Shown: positions 1 to 9,616 of the stretch, piece after piece | How the letters are laid out: each line of letters opens with the position of its first letter | How positions within the stretch are numbered: position 1 is the first letter of the stretch | Assembly (NCBI GenBank): GCA_015665275.1 | Contig: JADFAL010000025.1 | Span: 1 to 52,038, forward strand | Direction: 5' to 3' | Source of the DNA: Flavobacteriales bacterium | GTDB taxonomy: Bacteria > Bacteroidota > Bacteroidia > Flavobacteriales_D > Crocinitomicaceae | Length of the DNA: 52,038 nt | Made by a program: the position numbers and the translations under genes | Notes under the pieces: generated by a model | Told to the model about the DNA's origin: nothing | Seen by the model: only the letters and a program-made list of their open reading frames with translations | The model's database searches: none

Positions 1-473
1 ACGACTTCTCTAACACGGAGTTAGACGGACTCACGGAGCCATATACGATATTCAAAAAAGGTAAGTACAAAGTAGGAATCTTTGGAGTTGGAGTGGAGTT
101 GGATGGACTTGTTCCTGACAATAAATACGGTGAAACGCAATATCTCGATCCAGTAGAACAAGCCACAGATTGTGTAGAAAAACTTAAGGAGGAGGGCTGT
201 GATTTAATTATCTGTCTGTCGCATTTAGGATATTCCTACGACGACAAAGACCGGATGTCAGATGTCAACCTCGCACGCAAAACAAAAGGCATTCATCTCA
301 TCATTGGTGGGCATACGCATACCTTTTTAGAGAAGCCAGTTGAAGAAACAAACGCTGACGGAAAAACAGTATTGATCAACCAAGTGGGATGGGCTGGAAT
401 CAACCTAGGAAGAATTGATTTTCACTTTGAGAAGTCAAAGTTCGAGCAAGAAGCGTTGATTTTGGTGAAGTAG
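1..473 (+). CDS. Metallophosphatase, 5'-nucleotidase family (C-terminal part, cut by window start)
   Basis: The reading frame is open from base 3 to the TAG at 471-473, so the gene begins before the window. Two signatures of the calcineurin-like metallophosphoesterase fold of 5'-nucleotidases/UDP-sugar hydrolases are visible: CLSHLGY (the His-containing metal site) and GGHTHTFL near the end. The protein stops about 60 residues after GGHTH with ILVK and has no separate C-terminal substrate-binding domain. This fits the short, single-domain Bacteroidota form that usually sits beside a separate 5'-nucleotidase C-domain gene. It would remove phosphate from nucleotides or nucleotide sugars in the periplasm. 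The fold is clear; the exact substrate is inferred. Confidence 0.85.
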   Translation, partial: DFSNTELDGLTEPYTIFKKGKYKVGIFGVGVELDGLVPDNKYGETQYLDPVEQATDCVEKLKEEGCDLIICLSHLGYSYDDKDRMSDVNLARKTKGIHLIIGGHTHTFLEKPVEETNADGKTVLINQVGWAGINLGRIDFHFEKSKFEQEALILVK

Positions 474-605
474 AGGGCTTGGTAGAAGGTAGAAAGTCAA
501 AAGTAGAAAGCTTTTCACCTTCCTCCATTACCTAAACGTTAAATAACTAATTTTATCCAACCATTGAGAATCATCAGACGTCAAGGTCGTAAACACTCAA
601 ACACT

Positions 606-1313
606 ATGAAGTTAATTGCTTACCTATCCGCTGTTTTAATTAGTTCTAGCGCATTCGCTCAAGAGGAGATCATTATCATTGATCGTTCAAAAACGCGCAT
701 TAAAACAGAACGAGACATCAAGAAAAATGAAAACGATCAGGTCATAAAATTTGCTCCATTGAGCATGTTTGATGGCGAGATATTATTTGGCTACGAGCGT
801 CAATTGACTGCTAAAGGAAGCTTTGATGTTGAATTAGGACCTACCATTTCGAAAATCTCATTCGGAGTTCCCGGACACGTTGGAAACTCATTTGAACCTT
901 CCGTTGGAGAATCTGGTGGATTAGGGGTAGTACTCGGAGTTGCTTATCGCTACTATCCTTTGGACGAAACCGAAGCATTAAATCGCTTTTATGTTTCACC
1001 ACAGTTCAGATATAAATTATACACGCATTCTGTTCAGGATTATTCTGGGTTTGTGCCAGGAGTTCAGCGTGGAAATGAAACAATGGCCAACTTCTTCTTC
1101 AATTTTGGATACCAATCATGGTTGTCGGAAACTTTTTCGATGGATTTCTATTTCGGAATTGGAATTGGAAATTATTCGAGCCGTGATTATTACGCCGAAA
1201 ACTTCTTCAACGGTACCGAATGGGAATACCAGTGGAGAGAAGAAGTACGATCAGGACCACGTTACGTATTGAATGCGGGAATTAAGGTGGGGATTGGTTC
1301 CAAATCAAAATAA
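606..1313 (+). CDS. Secreted protein, probable outer-membrane beta-barrel
   Basis: The start chosen is ATG 606, which gives a clean signal peptide (MKLIAYLSAVLISSSAFAQ). An in-frame TTG at 564 would add residues that do not look like a signal. The mature part of about 215 residues alternates aromatic and polar residues in short strands (for example FDVELGP, YRYYPLD, RFYVSPQFRYK, FFNFGYQSW, MDFYFGIGIGNY). It ends with a strand-like segment, as in small outer-membrane barrels of the DUF3575/OmpW size class. I do not recognise a named family. Its stop lies 1 nt before the convergent glycosyltransferase stop. Confidence 0.6.
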   Translation: MKLIAYLSAVLISSSAFAQEEIIIIDRSKTRIKTERDIKKNENDQVIKFAPLSMFDGEILFGYERQLTAKGSFDVELGPTISKISFGVPGHVGNSFEPSVGESGGLGVVLGVAYRYYPLDETEALNRFYVSPQFRYKLYTHSVQDYSGFVPGVQRGNETMANFFFNFGYQSWLSETFSMDFYFGIGIGNYSSRDYYAENFFNGTEWEYQWREEVRSGPRYVLNAGIKVGIGSKSK

Positions 1314-1314
1314 C

Positions 1315-2277
1315 TCAGACATACCAGACATTTTTACCTAAAGTATATCCCAAGCGCGTCACGAGATTCTCGAGGCGCGTTTTGTTTTCTGGGTATATAG
1401 CTAATAGAAGGAGGTCGCAATTGCAAGTTTCCGGGTCAAGAATAGTAAGTCCATAAATAGGAGCTTTGTAACGTTGATGTTCATGATCGAACCATGAGAT
1501 TTCGAAGTCATTTTGTAGATGTTCGGCAATTAGTTTTCCTTTCGGACCGGCGCCAAAGACGCCTAATGTTTTACCTGTTTCAGAGCGTTTGAACCAATCA
1601 AGTTTTAAGTGGAAAAAGGAGGACTGATCGTACACCTCTGAATTTCTGGAAGTACGATCGGGATGCTCACGCCAGAGATGGGTGACCTGATGAACAGAAA
1701 TAATTTCGTAACCATACTTTCGCCAAAGGAAGGTCATGTCGTAATCCTCTGGATAATTTAGCTGACTAAAAATGCGATCCTCACGAAGGAATTTTGTCGG
1801 GACCAACCAATTCGGGGAAGCTACCACGCACTCTCTATAGATGTGATCAAAGTGATCGTTTTGATTAATGCGTTCGTTCAGCCAATGCTCGTATTTTCGA
1901 TAGCCTTCGGATACTTCGGTATCTGAGAAGTAATTGACTTTTCCGGTAACAATGTACCTTCCGTCCTTTGCTGCATTCAGTAGTACCTCCAATTTGTCTT
2001 TTGGCATAAGGTCGTCGGCATCCATGCGTGTAATGAAATCGCCCGAAGCTGTGTTTAGCCCCGTTTGAAGCGCCGGAATAATTCCTTCTCCAATGTTCTC
2101 ATAAGTTCGAATTCTAGAATCTTTAAACCCTCTAATAATTTCAGGTGTCTCGTCTTCGGAATGATCGTTAATGGCAATTAATTCCCAATTCTCGTATGTC
2201 TGATTTGAAATGGACCGGACTGTTTCTTCAATCCAAGGCGCGGCATTACGAAAGGGCAGGAGGATAGAGATTTTCAT
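1315..2277 (-). CDS. GT2 family glycosyltransferase with C-terminal Rossmann-like domain
   Basis: Residues 1 to about 215 form a GT-A glycosyltransferase family 2 domain: N-terminal KISILLPFRNA, the SISNQTYENWELI segment, AINDHSEDET for nucleotide-sugar binding, and RMDADD as the metal-binding DxD. The last 90 residues are not part of the GT2 core. They begin GKTLGVFGAGPKGKLIAEHL, a GxGxxG nucleotide-binding turn, followed by alternating strands and helices. The enzyme probably adds a sugar to a surface glycan, with the tail possibly binding a nucleotide. It is coupled to the upstream exported-protein gene by a 4-nt overlap. Donor and acceptor cannot be read from sequence. Confidence 0.85.
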   Translation of the reverse strand: MKISILLPFRNAAPWIEETVRSISNQTYENWELIAINDHSEDETPEIIRGFKDSRIRTYENIGEGIIPALQTGLNTASGDFITRMDADDLMPKDKLEVLLNAAKDGRYIVTGKVNYFSDTEVSEGYRKYEHWLNERINQNDHFDHIYRECVVASPNWLVPTKFLREDRIFSQLNYPEDYDMTFLWRKYGYEIISVHQVTHLWREHPDRTSRNSEVYDQSSFFHLKLDWFKRSETGKTLGVFGAGPKGKLIAEHLQNDFEISWFDHEHQRYKAPIYGLTILDPETCNCDLLLLAIYPENKTRLENLVTRLGYTLGKNVWYV

Positions 2278-3038
2278 TGTTTGTCCTTGCTGAGAAGTAA
2301 TTCAAAGTCGATAGAATCGAAATCATATTCCCATGCCTTGTGATTCCCTGTGTTTACGACCAGGTCAAAGTCAGTTGCTCGATCTGCCGGAATGAATAAT
2401 CTGTAGCGGTATCGTTCTATTTCATTGGGGAATTCGAAAACATAAATTTGTCTTGTTTCATCGATCAATTGAATATTTAGCGTTTCCTTTTGACCATCAT
2501 ACACCTCTAGTTCAAAAGAATGCGAAGCTGTATCTGAAGTCATATGAGAAAGAATTTGGAATGGCATAGGGCCATCCATGTACCATTTAATGAAAACACT
2601 ATCAGACAATATTCTTCGGCCCGCATTTCCAAAATCGGAGGGTTTGTAGATGTAGTATTTGTCGTTGAGTGAATAGAGCGGAATCCACTTTTTCGGAAGG
2701 CCGGATGCCGAGTTAGCCTTTAGATCATCGGCTCGGTCAACATTCGTGCCATAATTCTCAAGAGATCCCTTATCGTATTCATCAAAATCAAAACTTGTCA
2801 GCCAGGAATAAAATTTACTGGAGCGATTTGTATCGATGTATAAATAATTGTAATCCGTCCATTCTTCACTTCGGACGACTTTCCGACGTAAGAATAATGT
2901 ATCGTGATATAAACTGAGTGTAGTGATGTCATCCGGGTTCGATACAGTATCTCCGACAACAGTGTCTGTTTCTGAATACTGTGCATGCAAAAAAGAGCCT
3001 GTGGCTAAAAATGCTAGTAATACAATAAGAATCTTCAT
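2274..3038 (-). CDS. Exported protein of unknown function
   Basis: A 254-aa protein with a typical signal peptide ending ATGSFLHAQ. The mature part is acidic and aromatic-rich (YDHTLFLRRK, WTDYNYLYID, FSWL-like strands, KWYMDGPMPFQ) and looks all-beta. I recognise no family. It is the first gene of a two-gene minus-strand unit and overlaps the glycosyltransferase start by 4 nt (ATGA), so the two are probably translated together. Possible roles are surface glycan handling or a periplasmic accessory, but this rests only on that linkage. Confidence 0.6.
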   Translation of the reverse strand: MKILIVLLAFLATGSFLHAQYSETDTVVGDTVSNPDDITTLSLYHDTLFLRRKVVRSEEWTDYNYLYIDTNRSSKFYSWLTSFDFDEYDKGSLENYGTNVDRADDLKANSASGLPKKWIPLYSLNDKYYIYKPSDFGNAGRRILSDSVFIKWYMDGPMPFQILSHMTSDTASHSFELEVYDGQKETLNIQLIDETRQIYVFEFPNEIERYRYRLFIPADRATDFDLVVNTGNHKAWEYDFDSIDFELLLSKDKQ

Positions 3039-3054
3039 GGCATTTGAAGGTAAT

Positions 3055-3087
3055 AAAAAACCCTGACGCTCATCAGAGGCCAGGGTT
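3055..3087 (-). terminator. Rho-independent terminator after lpdA
   Basis: On the minus strand a 7-bp stem (AACCCTG with CAGGGTT) encloses about 15 nt and is followed by a run of T (seen as A at 3055-3060 on the plus strand). It lies between the end of lpdA and the start of the next minus-strand gene, so those genes form separate units. Confidence 0.75.
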
Positions 3088-3108
3088 CATATTTCGTTTG
3101 AGTAATAT

Positions 3109-4500
3109 CTACAAGTGAATCACTTCATCGTAAGCAGCAGCTGCAGCTTCCATCACCGCTTCTGACATAGTAGGGTGAGGGTGCACTGTTTTAATCAATT
3201 CGTGTCCAGTTACTTCTAGCTTGCGAATTGCTACAATCTCTGCAATCATTTCCGTTACGTTTGCTCCGATCATATGACCTCCAAGCAATTCTCCGTACTT
3301 CGCATCAAATACCAATTTCACAAATCCTTCTTTTGCTCCGGCAGCACTTGCTTTACCAGAAGCTGAGAATGGGAATTTCCCAATTTTAACATCGTATCCT
3401 GCTTCCTTAGCCGCCGCTTCGGTCATACCAACAGAGGCAACTTCGGGAGAACAATACGTACATCCTGGGATGTTGTTGTAATCCAATGGTTCTGGATTTT
3501 GGCCAGCGATTTTCTCCACACAGATAATTCCTTCAGCAGAAGCTACGTGAGCCAATGCCGCATTTGGAAGTACATCACCAATTGCGTAGTATCCAGGGAT
3601 GTTTGTTTGGTAGTAATCGTTCACCAAAATTCGGCCACGATCTGTTACTACTCCAACATCTTCCAATCCGATATTTTCAATATTCGCTTCAATTCCAACG
3701 GCAGAAAGAACAACATCACATTCGATAACTTCTTCTCCCTTCTTCGTTTTCACTATCACTTTACATCCGGTACCTTTTGTGTCAACAGACTCAACAGATG
3801 AATCGGTCATTACTTTAATTCCAGACTTCTTGAAGTTTTTAGATAGTTCTTTCGATACATCAATGTCTTCGATAGGAACGATTTTCGGTAAGTATTCAAC
3901 AACCGTTACCTCTGTTCCAATTGCATTGTAGAAGTAAGCGAACTCTACCCCGATCGCTCCTGAACCAACAACCACCATTTTCTTAGGTTGCTTTTCCAAA
4001 GTCATCGCTTGACGGTATCCAATTACCTTTTTACCGTCTTGTGGCAAGTTTGGTAGTTGACGTGAACGTGCTCCAGTAGCAATGATCACACCTTTATCCG
4101 CTGCATATTCTGTTTTCTTTCCTTTGTCGTCGGTAACTTCAACCTTCTTTCCAGCCTTGATCACACCGCTTCCCATGAGCACATCGATCTTGTTCTTTTT
4201 CATCAAGAACTGAACTCCTTTGCTCATCCCACCGGCAACGTCGCGGCTACGTTTTACCATAGCACCAAAGTCTGCCTTTCCTTCTTTTACAGTGATTCCG
4301 TAATCAGAGGCATGGTTGATGTATTCGAACACATTCGCACTTTTCAAAAGCGCCTTTGTAGGGATACATCCCCAGTTCAAACAAATCCCACCAAGATTTT
4401 CACGTTCAACAATGGCTGTTTTCAACCCTAGTTGTGATGCACGGATGGCAGCTACGTAACCTCCGGGACCACTTCCAACAACTATAATATCGTAACTCAT
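3109..4500 (-). CDS. lpdA: Dihydrolipoyl dehydrogenase (E3)
   Basis: A 463-aa flavoprotein that reoxidises dihydrolipoamide with NAD+ in pyruvate and 2-oxoacid dehydrogenase complexes or the glycine cleavage system. Visible features are the FAD-binding GSGPGG near the N-terminus, the redox-active disulfide in GGICLNWGCIPTKA (Cys40 and Cys45), a second nucleotide-binding GSGAIGVEF, the FAD loop ending YAIGDV, and the C-terminal HPHPTMSE with the catalytic His/Glu pair (about His442 and Glu447). Length and motifs match the family throughout. No E1 or E2 gene is adjacent; the gene stands alone with its own terminator. Confidence 0.97.
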   Translation of the reverse strand: MSYDIIVVGSGPGGYVAAIRASQLGLKTAIVERENLGGICLNWGCIPTKALLKSANVFEYINHASDYGITVKEGKADFGAMVKRSRDVAGGMSKGVQFLMKKNKIDVLMGSGVIKAGKKVEVTDDKGKKTEYAADKGVIIATGARSRQLPNLPQDGKKVIGYRQAMTLEKQPKKMVVVGSGAIGVEFAYFYNAIGTEVTVVEYLPKIVPIEDIDVSKELSKNFKKSGIKVMTDSSVESVDTKGTGCKVIVKTKKGEEVIECDVVLSAVGIEANIENIGLEDVGVVTDRGRILVNDYYQTNIPGYYAIGDVLPNAALAHVASAEGIICVEKIAGQNPEPLDYNNIPGCTYCSPEVASVGMTEAAAKEAGYDVKIGKFPFSASGKASAAGAKEGFVKLVFDAKYGELLGGHMIGANVTEMIAEIVAIRKLEVTGHELIKTVHPHPTMSEAVMEAAAAAYDEVIHL

Positions 4501-4787
4501 ACTATTTGAAATGTAATTCTGTTCTAAAATTAAGCTCCGCGAAGGTAATGATTTTTTGGGTTTGGAAGGCGCTTGTGCAATCGTCAGTTTGACAGATCAA
4601 TGAATCGATGGTGGCACAAATTGTACAAAGCAAATTTTGAATTTAATAGTGACATGAACTGCAACCAACTACTCTCCACTTCTTCAAATCACAACGGTGG
4701 GAAACAACAATTGGGCGTAGGAAAGTTTTCTGAATGATGAATAAGGCGAATTCCTTCAGTTTGCAAGTGAAACTAAAAAATATAAAA

Positions 4788-7070
4788 ATGAAAACAACAG
4801 ACCTTCGAATTGGAATTATCACAATGCTTGTGTTTTTCCTGATGTGCATGGGAAGCTTCGTCTTTGCCAATGGCACACCTACTGGAAATCCAATATTAGA
4901 AATTGACAATCAATCTTACAACGGAACGTACGATCCAGGAGTAGGACATTTATTAACCAATGACATTACCGAATTGCTATGTGAGAAGGTGGACGTTGGT
5001 TTTATAGGGATTGAAGTCGACGCCAGTTCAGGACAAGGTCAGATTCTTCTGACGATCTACGAAAATGGGAATTTGCTTACGCACTCAGGATATTTAGATG
5101 TTCAGGGTGGAGTAGATGAGCTCGTAGGTTTCAATCCTGTGTCGAATTTAGAAATGCAGGCATCGAGCGTTTACACTCTTGGAGTGATGTATTCGAGTCC
5201 AGATCCCATTTACTTTAAAACTACGGATGTTCCTTCACAGATGGGACCGCTTGGTTATAATGTTGTTGCTTCATCCATCGATATGAACTCAGCATTCCCA
5301 GTACTTCCTGCGACTTTGAATGGGGTAGACAGTCTTGATTTCAATGTTGGATTCCGTATTCAAGGAACCTTAACACCAACTCATACTGATGCCACCGTTT
5401 TTGTTTCTTCTTGTGGTGAGTACAACGCTCCTTCGGGAACGGCCACATACATGACCAACGGAACCTATACCGATGTAATAGCGAATGCGGCCGGATGTGA
5501 TAGTATTATTACGTTACATGTTACTATTAACGAGCCTGTCTATGAAACCGAATTTGTCGACGCTTGTTCGGATTACTTTTGGGCAGAAAACAATCAAACC
5601 TATAACGCTAGTGGTACCTATTACACGCAGTATGTCGGTGCCAATGGATGCGATTCGATTCGGGTACTTGAATTAGATGTACATAATGGAGCCACCAATG
5701 TTGTTTCGAACGTCTCCGCTTGTGAAACGTATGTATGGCCTGAAAATGGACAAACCTATGTTACTTCCGGAGTGTATTCTGTGACCTATCAAAACGTTCT
5801 TGGGTGTGATTCAGTTATAACGCTGAATTTGAATGTTGGCTATCCAGTAGTTGATGTGGTAAGCGAACAATCGTGTGGTTCTTACTTCTGGGAAGAATCG
5901 GGAGAATCATACACCAGTTCAGGAACCTATTTCTTCACGAAACATATTGACGGACAGCCCTGTGAAGCCATGTTTCAATTGAATTTGACCGTACATCCAG
6001 AAATCACCATGACTCAAAGTGAAACGTCTTGCGGAACATATACTTGGCCAGTAGATGGAAATACTTACTCAAGTAGTGGTACCTATAATGGATATATCAC
6101 AAGTTCTACGGGATGTGATACCCTAGTGACGTTGGATTTGGTCATCAATGAGCCGGTTCAAACGGTTGATGTAATCTCAACGTGCGATTCAACCTATACT
6201 TGGGTGAATGGAATAACCTATTCTTCGAATATCAATACTGCAACAATGGTGTATCAAACAGTAAACGGGTGTGATTCCATTGTGACCTTAGATTTGTATT
6301 TCTACGATGTTCAGAATGCAACAGAAACTGTTGTTTCGTGCGGCCCATTTACTTGGATGGACGGGATAACGTATACGCAGACTCCAATTGTAGCTCCGAA
6401 CTTTACGCAAACGAACAGTAATGGATGTGATCAGGTGACCTATCTCAACTTAACCGTTCTTGAATCGTCGTCAGCGACACATTCGGTAACTGCATGCGGA
6501 GCGTACACCTGGATCGATGGGAATACGTATACAAGCTCCAATAATACAGCGACACATATCTTGACAAACGCGGCCGGTTGTGATTCGGTGGTAACACTTA
6601 ATTTAACCATCGCACCAATCGACAATTCTGTTTCTGTGAATGGAATGACATTGACGAGCAATCAATCCAATGCGCAGTATCAATGGTTTGAAGACGTAAA
6701 CGGATTACAAATAATTCCGGGGGCAACAAATCAGTCATTCACTGCATCTCAAAACGGAACGTACGTTGTGGAAGTAACGCAGTCTTCATGCATGGAAATC
6801 TCATCAGGATCTATAATTGCTTCGGCGGGAATTGATGAGGAAACTGGACCTATTGTAACACTTTCTCCGAATCCATCGAATGGGCAATTCAAGATTAATG
6901 GAGATTGGGTTTCGGCAACCTTATACGACCTTTCCGGAAGAACAATTGCAATGCAATCCGACCCGATGAATAAGCAAGTGAACGCGAGTGGAGTTGCCAC
7001 CGGGAAATACATTTTAACGGTTCAATTATCGAATAGTGAAATAGTGGTTTTAGACGTGTTAATTGAATAA
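4788..7070 (+). CDS. T9SS-sorted repeat protein with eight two-cysteine repeats
   Basis: The start chosen is ATG 4788, because the longer ATG at 4734 would place 18 extra residues before a normal signal peptide (MKTTDLRIGIITMLVFF, cleaved near FANG). After an N-terminal domain of about 170 residues come eight repeats of about 47 residues, each of the form SCxxYxW...GxTYxxSGxY...GCDSxxTLxLxI. A Cys near each end suggests a disulfide. Next are an Ig-like module (YQWFEDVNG, IIPGATNQSF) and a type IX sorting domain (LSPNPSNGQFKI, LYDLSGRTI, GKYILTV). It is probably a secreted or surface-anchored adhesin. A close paralogue follows directly. The ligand is unknown. Confidence 0.85.
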   Translation: MKTTDLRIGIITMLVFFLMCMGSFVFANGTPTGNPILEIDNQSYNGTYDPGVGHLLTNDITELLCEKVDVGFIGIEVDASSGQGQILLTIYENGNLLTHSGYLDVQGGVDELVGFNPVSNLEMQASSVYTLGVMYSSPDPIYFKTTDVPSQMGPLGYNVVASSIDMNSAFPVLPATLNGVDSLDFNVGFRIQGTLTPTHTDATVFVSSCGEYNAPSGTATYMTNGTYTDVIANAAGCDSIITLHVTINEPVYETEFVDACSDYFWAENNQTYNASGTYYTQYVGANGCDSIRVLELDVHNGATNVVSNVSACETYVWPENGQTYVTSGVYSVTYQNVLGCDSVITLNLNVGYPVVDVVSEQSCGSYFWEESGESYTSSGTYFFTKHIDGQPCEAMFQLNLTVHPEITMTQSETSCGTYTWPVDGNTYSSSGTYNGYITSSTGCDTLVTLDLVINEPVQTVDVISTCDSTYTWVNGITYSSNINTATMVYQTVNGCDSIVTLDLYFYDVQNATETVVSCGPFTWMDGITYTQTPIVAPNFTQTNSNGCDQVTYLNLTVLESSSATHSVTACGAYTWIDGNTYTSSNNTATHILTNAAGCDSVVTLNLTIAPIDNSVSVNGMTLTSNQSNAQYQWFEDVNGLQIIPGATNQSFTASQNGTYVVEVTQSSCMEISSGSIIASAGIDEETGPIVTLSPNPSNGQFKINGDWVSATLYDLSGRTIAMQSDPMNKQVNASGVATGKYILTVQLSNSEIVVLDVLIE

Positions 7071-7091
7071 GTGAAAAACCGTTAAGTGTTG

Positions 7092-7128
7092 GCGCCGTTG
7101 GGTTTATCTCAACGGCGCTTTTTCTTTT
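7092..7128 (+). terminator. Rho-independent terminator
   Basis: A perfect 9-bp stem GCGCCGTTG/CAACGGCGC with a 9-nt loop is followed by TTTTTCTTTT. It ends transcription of the first repeat protein before its paralogue. Confidence 0.9.
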
Positions 7129-7268
7129 GCTTAAGACTGCTGGGTCAGTATAAATCGTTAATGAGCGCGATTCCAACGTTCGGAAATTAAAGCAGGTATA
7201 AGGAAAAATGCCAGGGCGTAAAATCTTGGTTTACAATCATCTTTGTGAGCAAATATAAATTATCTCTC

Positions 7269-9533
7269 ATGAAAAAGACTTTACAATTTCAGCCTGTCAA
7301 AAGCGTATTCGCGCTACTGTTCATTTTAATGGTTAACGGAACTTACGGGCAAACAGATATTTTGGCGGTTGACCCTACCTCCTTTACTGGATCAATTGGA
7401 ATTCCTGGAGACGCGTTCACCGCTTCGGACATTCAAAATCTCGGATGCAACAAAGCTGACGTCACATTTCTCGGGGTAGAAGTGGATGCCAGTTCTAACT
7501 CAGGTCAAATCGTACTCGGATTGTATGAAGGCAATCAATTGATCTATCAAACAGATCCCATTCAAGTCACAGGTGGAATTGATGAATTGGTTGGACAGAA
7601 TCATGTCCCGGGAGTCGTTATGCAGGCAAATACGCAATATCGCATTGGTGTTATTTCATTTACGAGCTCAGGTAATATTTACGTAAAGACTAGCAGTGCT
7701 CCAATGCATCAGGGATTTACTGGATTTGCGAGCGGTTTTTCTTTTTTCAATACGACAACGACATTTCCAGCCTTGCCAGATCCATATGCGGCAACTGGGG
7801 CTTGGGCGTTTAATATTGCCTTTCATCTCGAAGGAAACATCAGCACAACAAATACTTTCGCGCATCTAACGGAGGCCGCATGTCAAACGTATACTTCTCC
7901 GAGCGGGAATTATACATGGACATCCAGTGGGTTGTATCAAGATACAATTCCAAATGCAACCGGATGCGACAGTATTCTCTCCATTGACTTAACGGTTGGG
8001 CATCCTTCAACAACTTGGGAATATGCGACTGCATGCAATGGATATATTTGGCCATTAACAGGTATCAATTATGCATCCTCCGGAGTATTTACCGAGTATT
8101 TAATAGACCAAAATGGTTGTGACTCCATTGTTAAACTCGATTTAACAATCAATTATTCCTCCATGAATGCGGACACGGCTATAGCTTGTGATAGCTATAC
8201 TTGGCCTTTTAATGGAGCAACGTACACGACGAGCGGCATTTACACGGACACATTGACTTCTTCGTATGGATGTGATTCCATTGCTACGCTTAATCTTACT
8301 ATAGGATATTCCAATGGTAGCAGTCAGACTGCAGTTGCTTGTGATAGCTATACTTGGCCGACGAATGGTATAACTTATTCGTTGTCTGGGACGTTTATGA
8401 GTTTGTTTACCAATGCTTCCGGCTGCGATTCAATTGTAACCCTGAATTTGACTATAAACAATAGTTATGAGTTCATCGACGAGGAGATTGCTTGCGATAG
8501 CTATACATGGGGCGTGAATGGTGCTACGTATACTTCAACAGGAGTTTATTTCGAAAACTACACTTCAATACATGGATGCGATTCTGTGCATATCTTGAAC
8601 CTCACGATTAACTCATCAAGTGTTGGTACAGACGTCATTGTTGCTTGCGATGCCTATACATGGATTGACGGAAATACGTATACCACTTCTAACAATACGG
8701 CAACGCATACCTTAACAAATTCAGTGGGTTGTGATTCATTGGTGACATTGGATTTGAGCATGTACTACACGCAAAATGCTGTTGAATCCGTAGTTTCTTG
8801 CGGTCCTTTCACTTGGATTGATGGAAATACGTATACATCGAGTATCACAGGCCCTAAGGACACATTGACTACTTCGCAAGGGTGTCATTTTATTAAAACA
8901 TTGGATCTAACGGTGTTGAATCCATCTGCCGGAGAAGATGCCGTTTCATCATGTCTACCAATCACTTGGATCGATGGGAATACATATTCTTCTTCAAACA
9001 ATACTGCAACTTATGTATTGACCAATGTGGCAGGATGCGACTCTGTGGTGACCTTGAACTTGACGATCAATGAAGTAAATACCGATGTGGACCTAAATGG
9101 AAGTGTTTTAACAGCATTGGCATCAGGCGCTCAATACCAATGGATGGAATGCGCTGGTGATTTGGTAGAGATTCCAGGAGCAACTCAATCAACATATACT
9201 GCGGCAGCAAACGGAGACTACGCAGTTAGAGTTACGGAAGGACAATGTACTGCCACTTCTGATTGTAAAACTGTTGCTGTAGTTAATGCAAATGAATTGG
9301 AAAGCAACGCTTTTAGTTTGTATCCAAACCCGTCCAACGGGCAATTTCAGATCACTTCTGAGGGAGAATTGCAGTCCATTGAGTTGATGGATATGTCGGG
9401 AAGATTATTAACGGTTCCAACCGACTTAAACACTGGATCAATCGATGCTTCTGCATTAGCTCCTGGCAAATACTTAGTTCGTATAACTACCATTTATAAC
9501 GAAACCCGAGTAGCGACAGCTTTAATTGAGTAA
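7269..9533 (+). CDS. T9SS-sorted repeat protein, tandem paralogue
   Basis: ATG 7269 gives a signal peptide ending MVNGTYGQ; an in-frame GTG at 7245 is less likely. The architecture is that of the preceding gene: an N-terminal domain of about 170 residues sharing VDASSNSGQIVL and GGIDELVG, eight two-cysteine repeats (several starting ACDSYTW), an Ig-like module (YQWMECAGDL, IPGATQSTY) and a type IX sorting tail (LYPNPSNGQFQI, GKYLVRI). Repeat 7 has GCHFI where the others have GCDS. Repeats 7 and 8 match the same-numbered repeats of the first paralogue best, which points to duplication of a whole eight-repeat gene. It is a predicted secreted or cell-surface protein. Confidence 0.85.
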   Translation: MKKTLQFQPVKSVFALLFILMVNGTYGQTDILAVDPTSFTGSIGIPGDAFTASDIQNLGCNKADVTFLGVEVDASSNSGQIVLGLYEGNQLIYQTDPIQVTGGIDELVGQNHVPGVVMQANTQYRIGVISFTSSGNIYVKTSSAPMHQGFTGFASGFSFFNTTTTFPALPDPYAATGAWAFNIAFHLEGNISTTNTFAHLTEAACQTYTSPSGNYTWTSSGLYQDTIPNATGCDSILSIDLTVGHPSTTWEYATACNGYIWPLTGINYASSGVFTEYLIDQNGCDSIVKLDLTINYSSMNADTAIACDSYTWPFNGATYTTSGIYTDTLTSSYGCDSIATLNLTIGYSNGSSQTAVACDSYTWPTNGITYSLSGTFMSLFTNASGCDSIVTLNLTINNSYEFIDEEIACDSYTWGVNGATYTSTGVYFENYTSIHGCDSVHILNLTINSSSVGTDVIVACDAYTWIDGNTYTTSNNTATHTLTNSVGCDSLVTLDLSMYYTQNAVESVVSCGPFTWIDGNTYTSSITGPKDTLTTSQGCHFIKTLDLTVLNPSAGEDAVSSCLPITWIDGNTYSSSNNTATYVLTNVAGCDSVVTLNLTINEVNTDVDLNGSVLTALASGAQYQWMECAGDLVEIPGATQSTYTAAANGDYAVRVTEGQCTATSDCKTVAVVNANELESNAFSLYPNPSNGQFQITSEGELQSIELMDMSGRLLTVPTDLNTGSIDASALAPGKYLVRITTIYNETRVATALIE

Positions 9534-9570
9534 AACGCTAAAGTGTATAATTTGATAGTTTGTACGCGAG

Positions 9571-9598
9571 AGCACCGTTGGGAAACGGTGCTTTTTTT
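9571..9598 (+). terminator. Rho-independent terminator
   Basis: A 9-bp stem AGCACCGTT/AACGGTGCT with a GGGA loop is followed by seven T. It closes the second repeat-protein gene. Confidence 0.92.
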
Positions 9599-9616
9599 GT
9601 TTTCAACATAATGGAA

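Noticed and set aside
480-560. Repetitive GTAGAAAG-like stretch after the metallophosphatase
   Set aside because: It is short, degenerate and has no symmetry or copies elsewhere in the window that I can see.
4643-4909. Minus-strand frame of 88 codons opposite the start of the first repeat protein
   Set aside because: It is antisense to the signal peptide region of a clear gene and has no family features.
4788-9533. CRISPR-like periodic repeats
   Set aside because: The periodicity of about 140 nt is protein-coding, with diverged units and no constant spacers.
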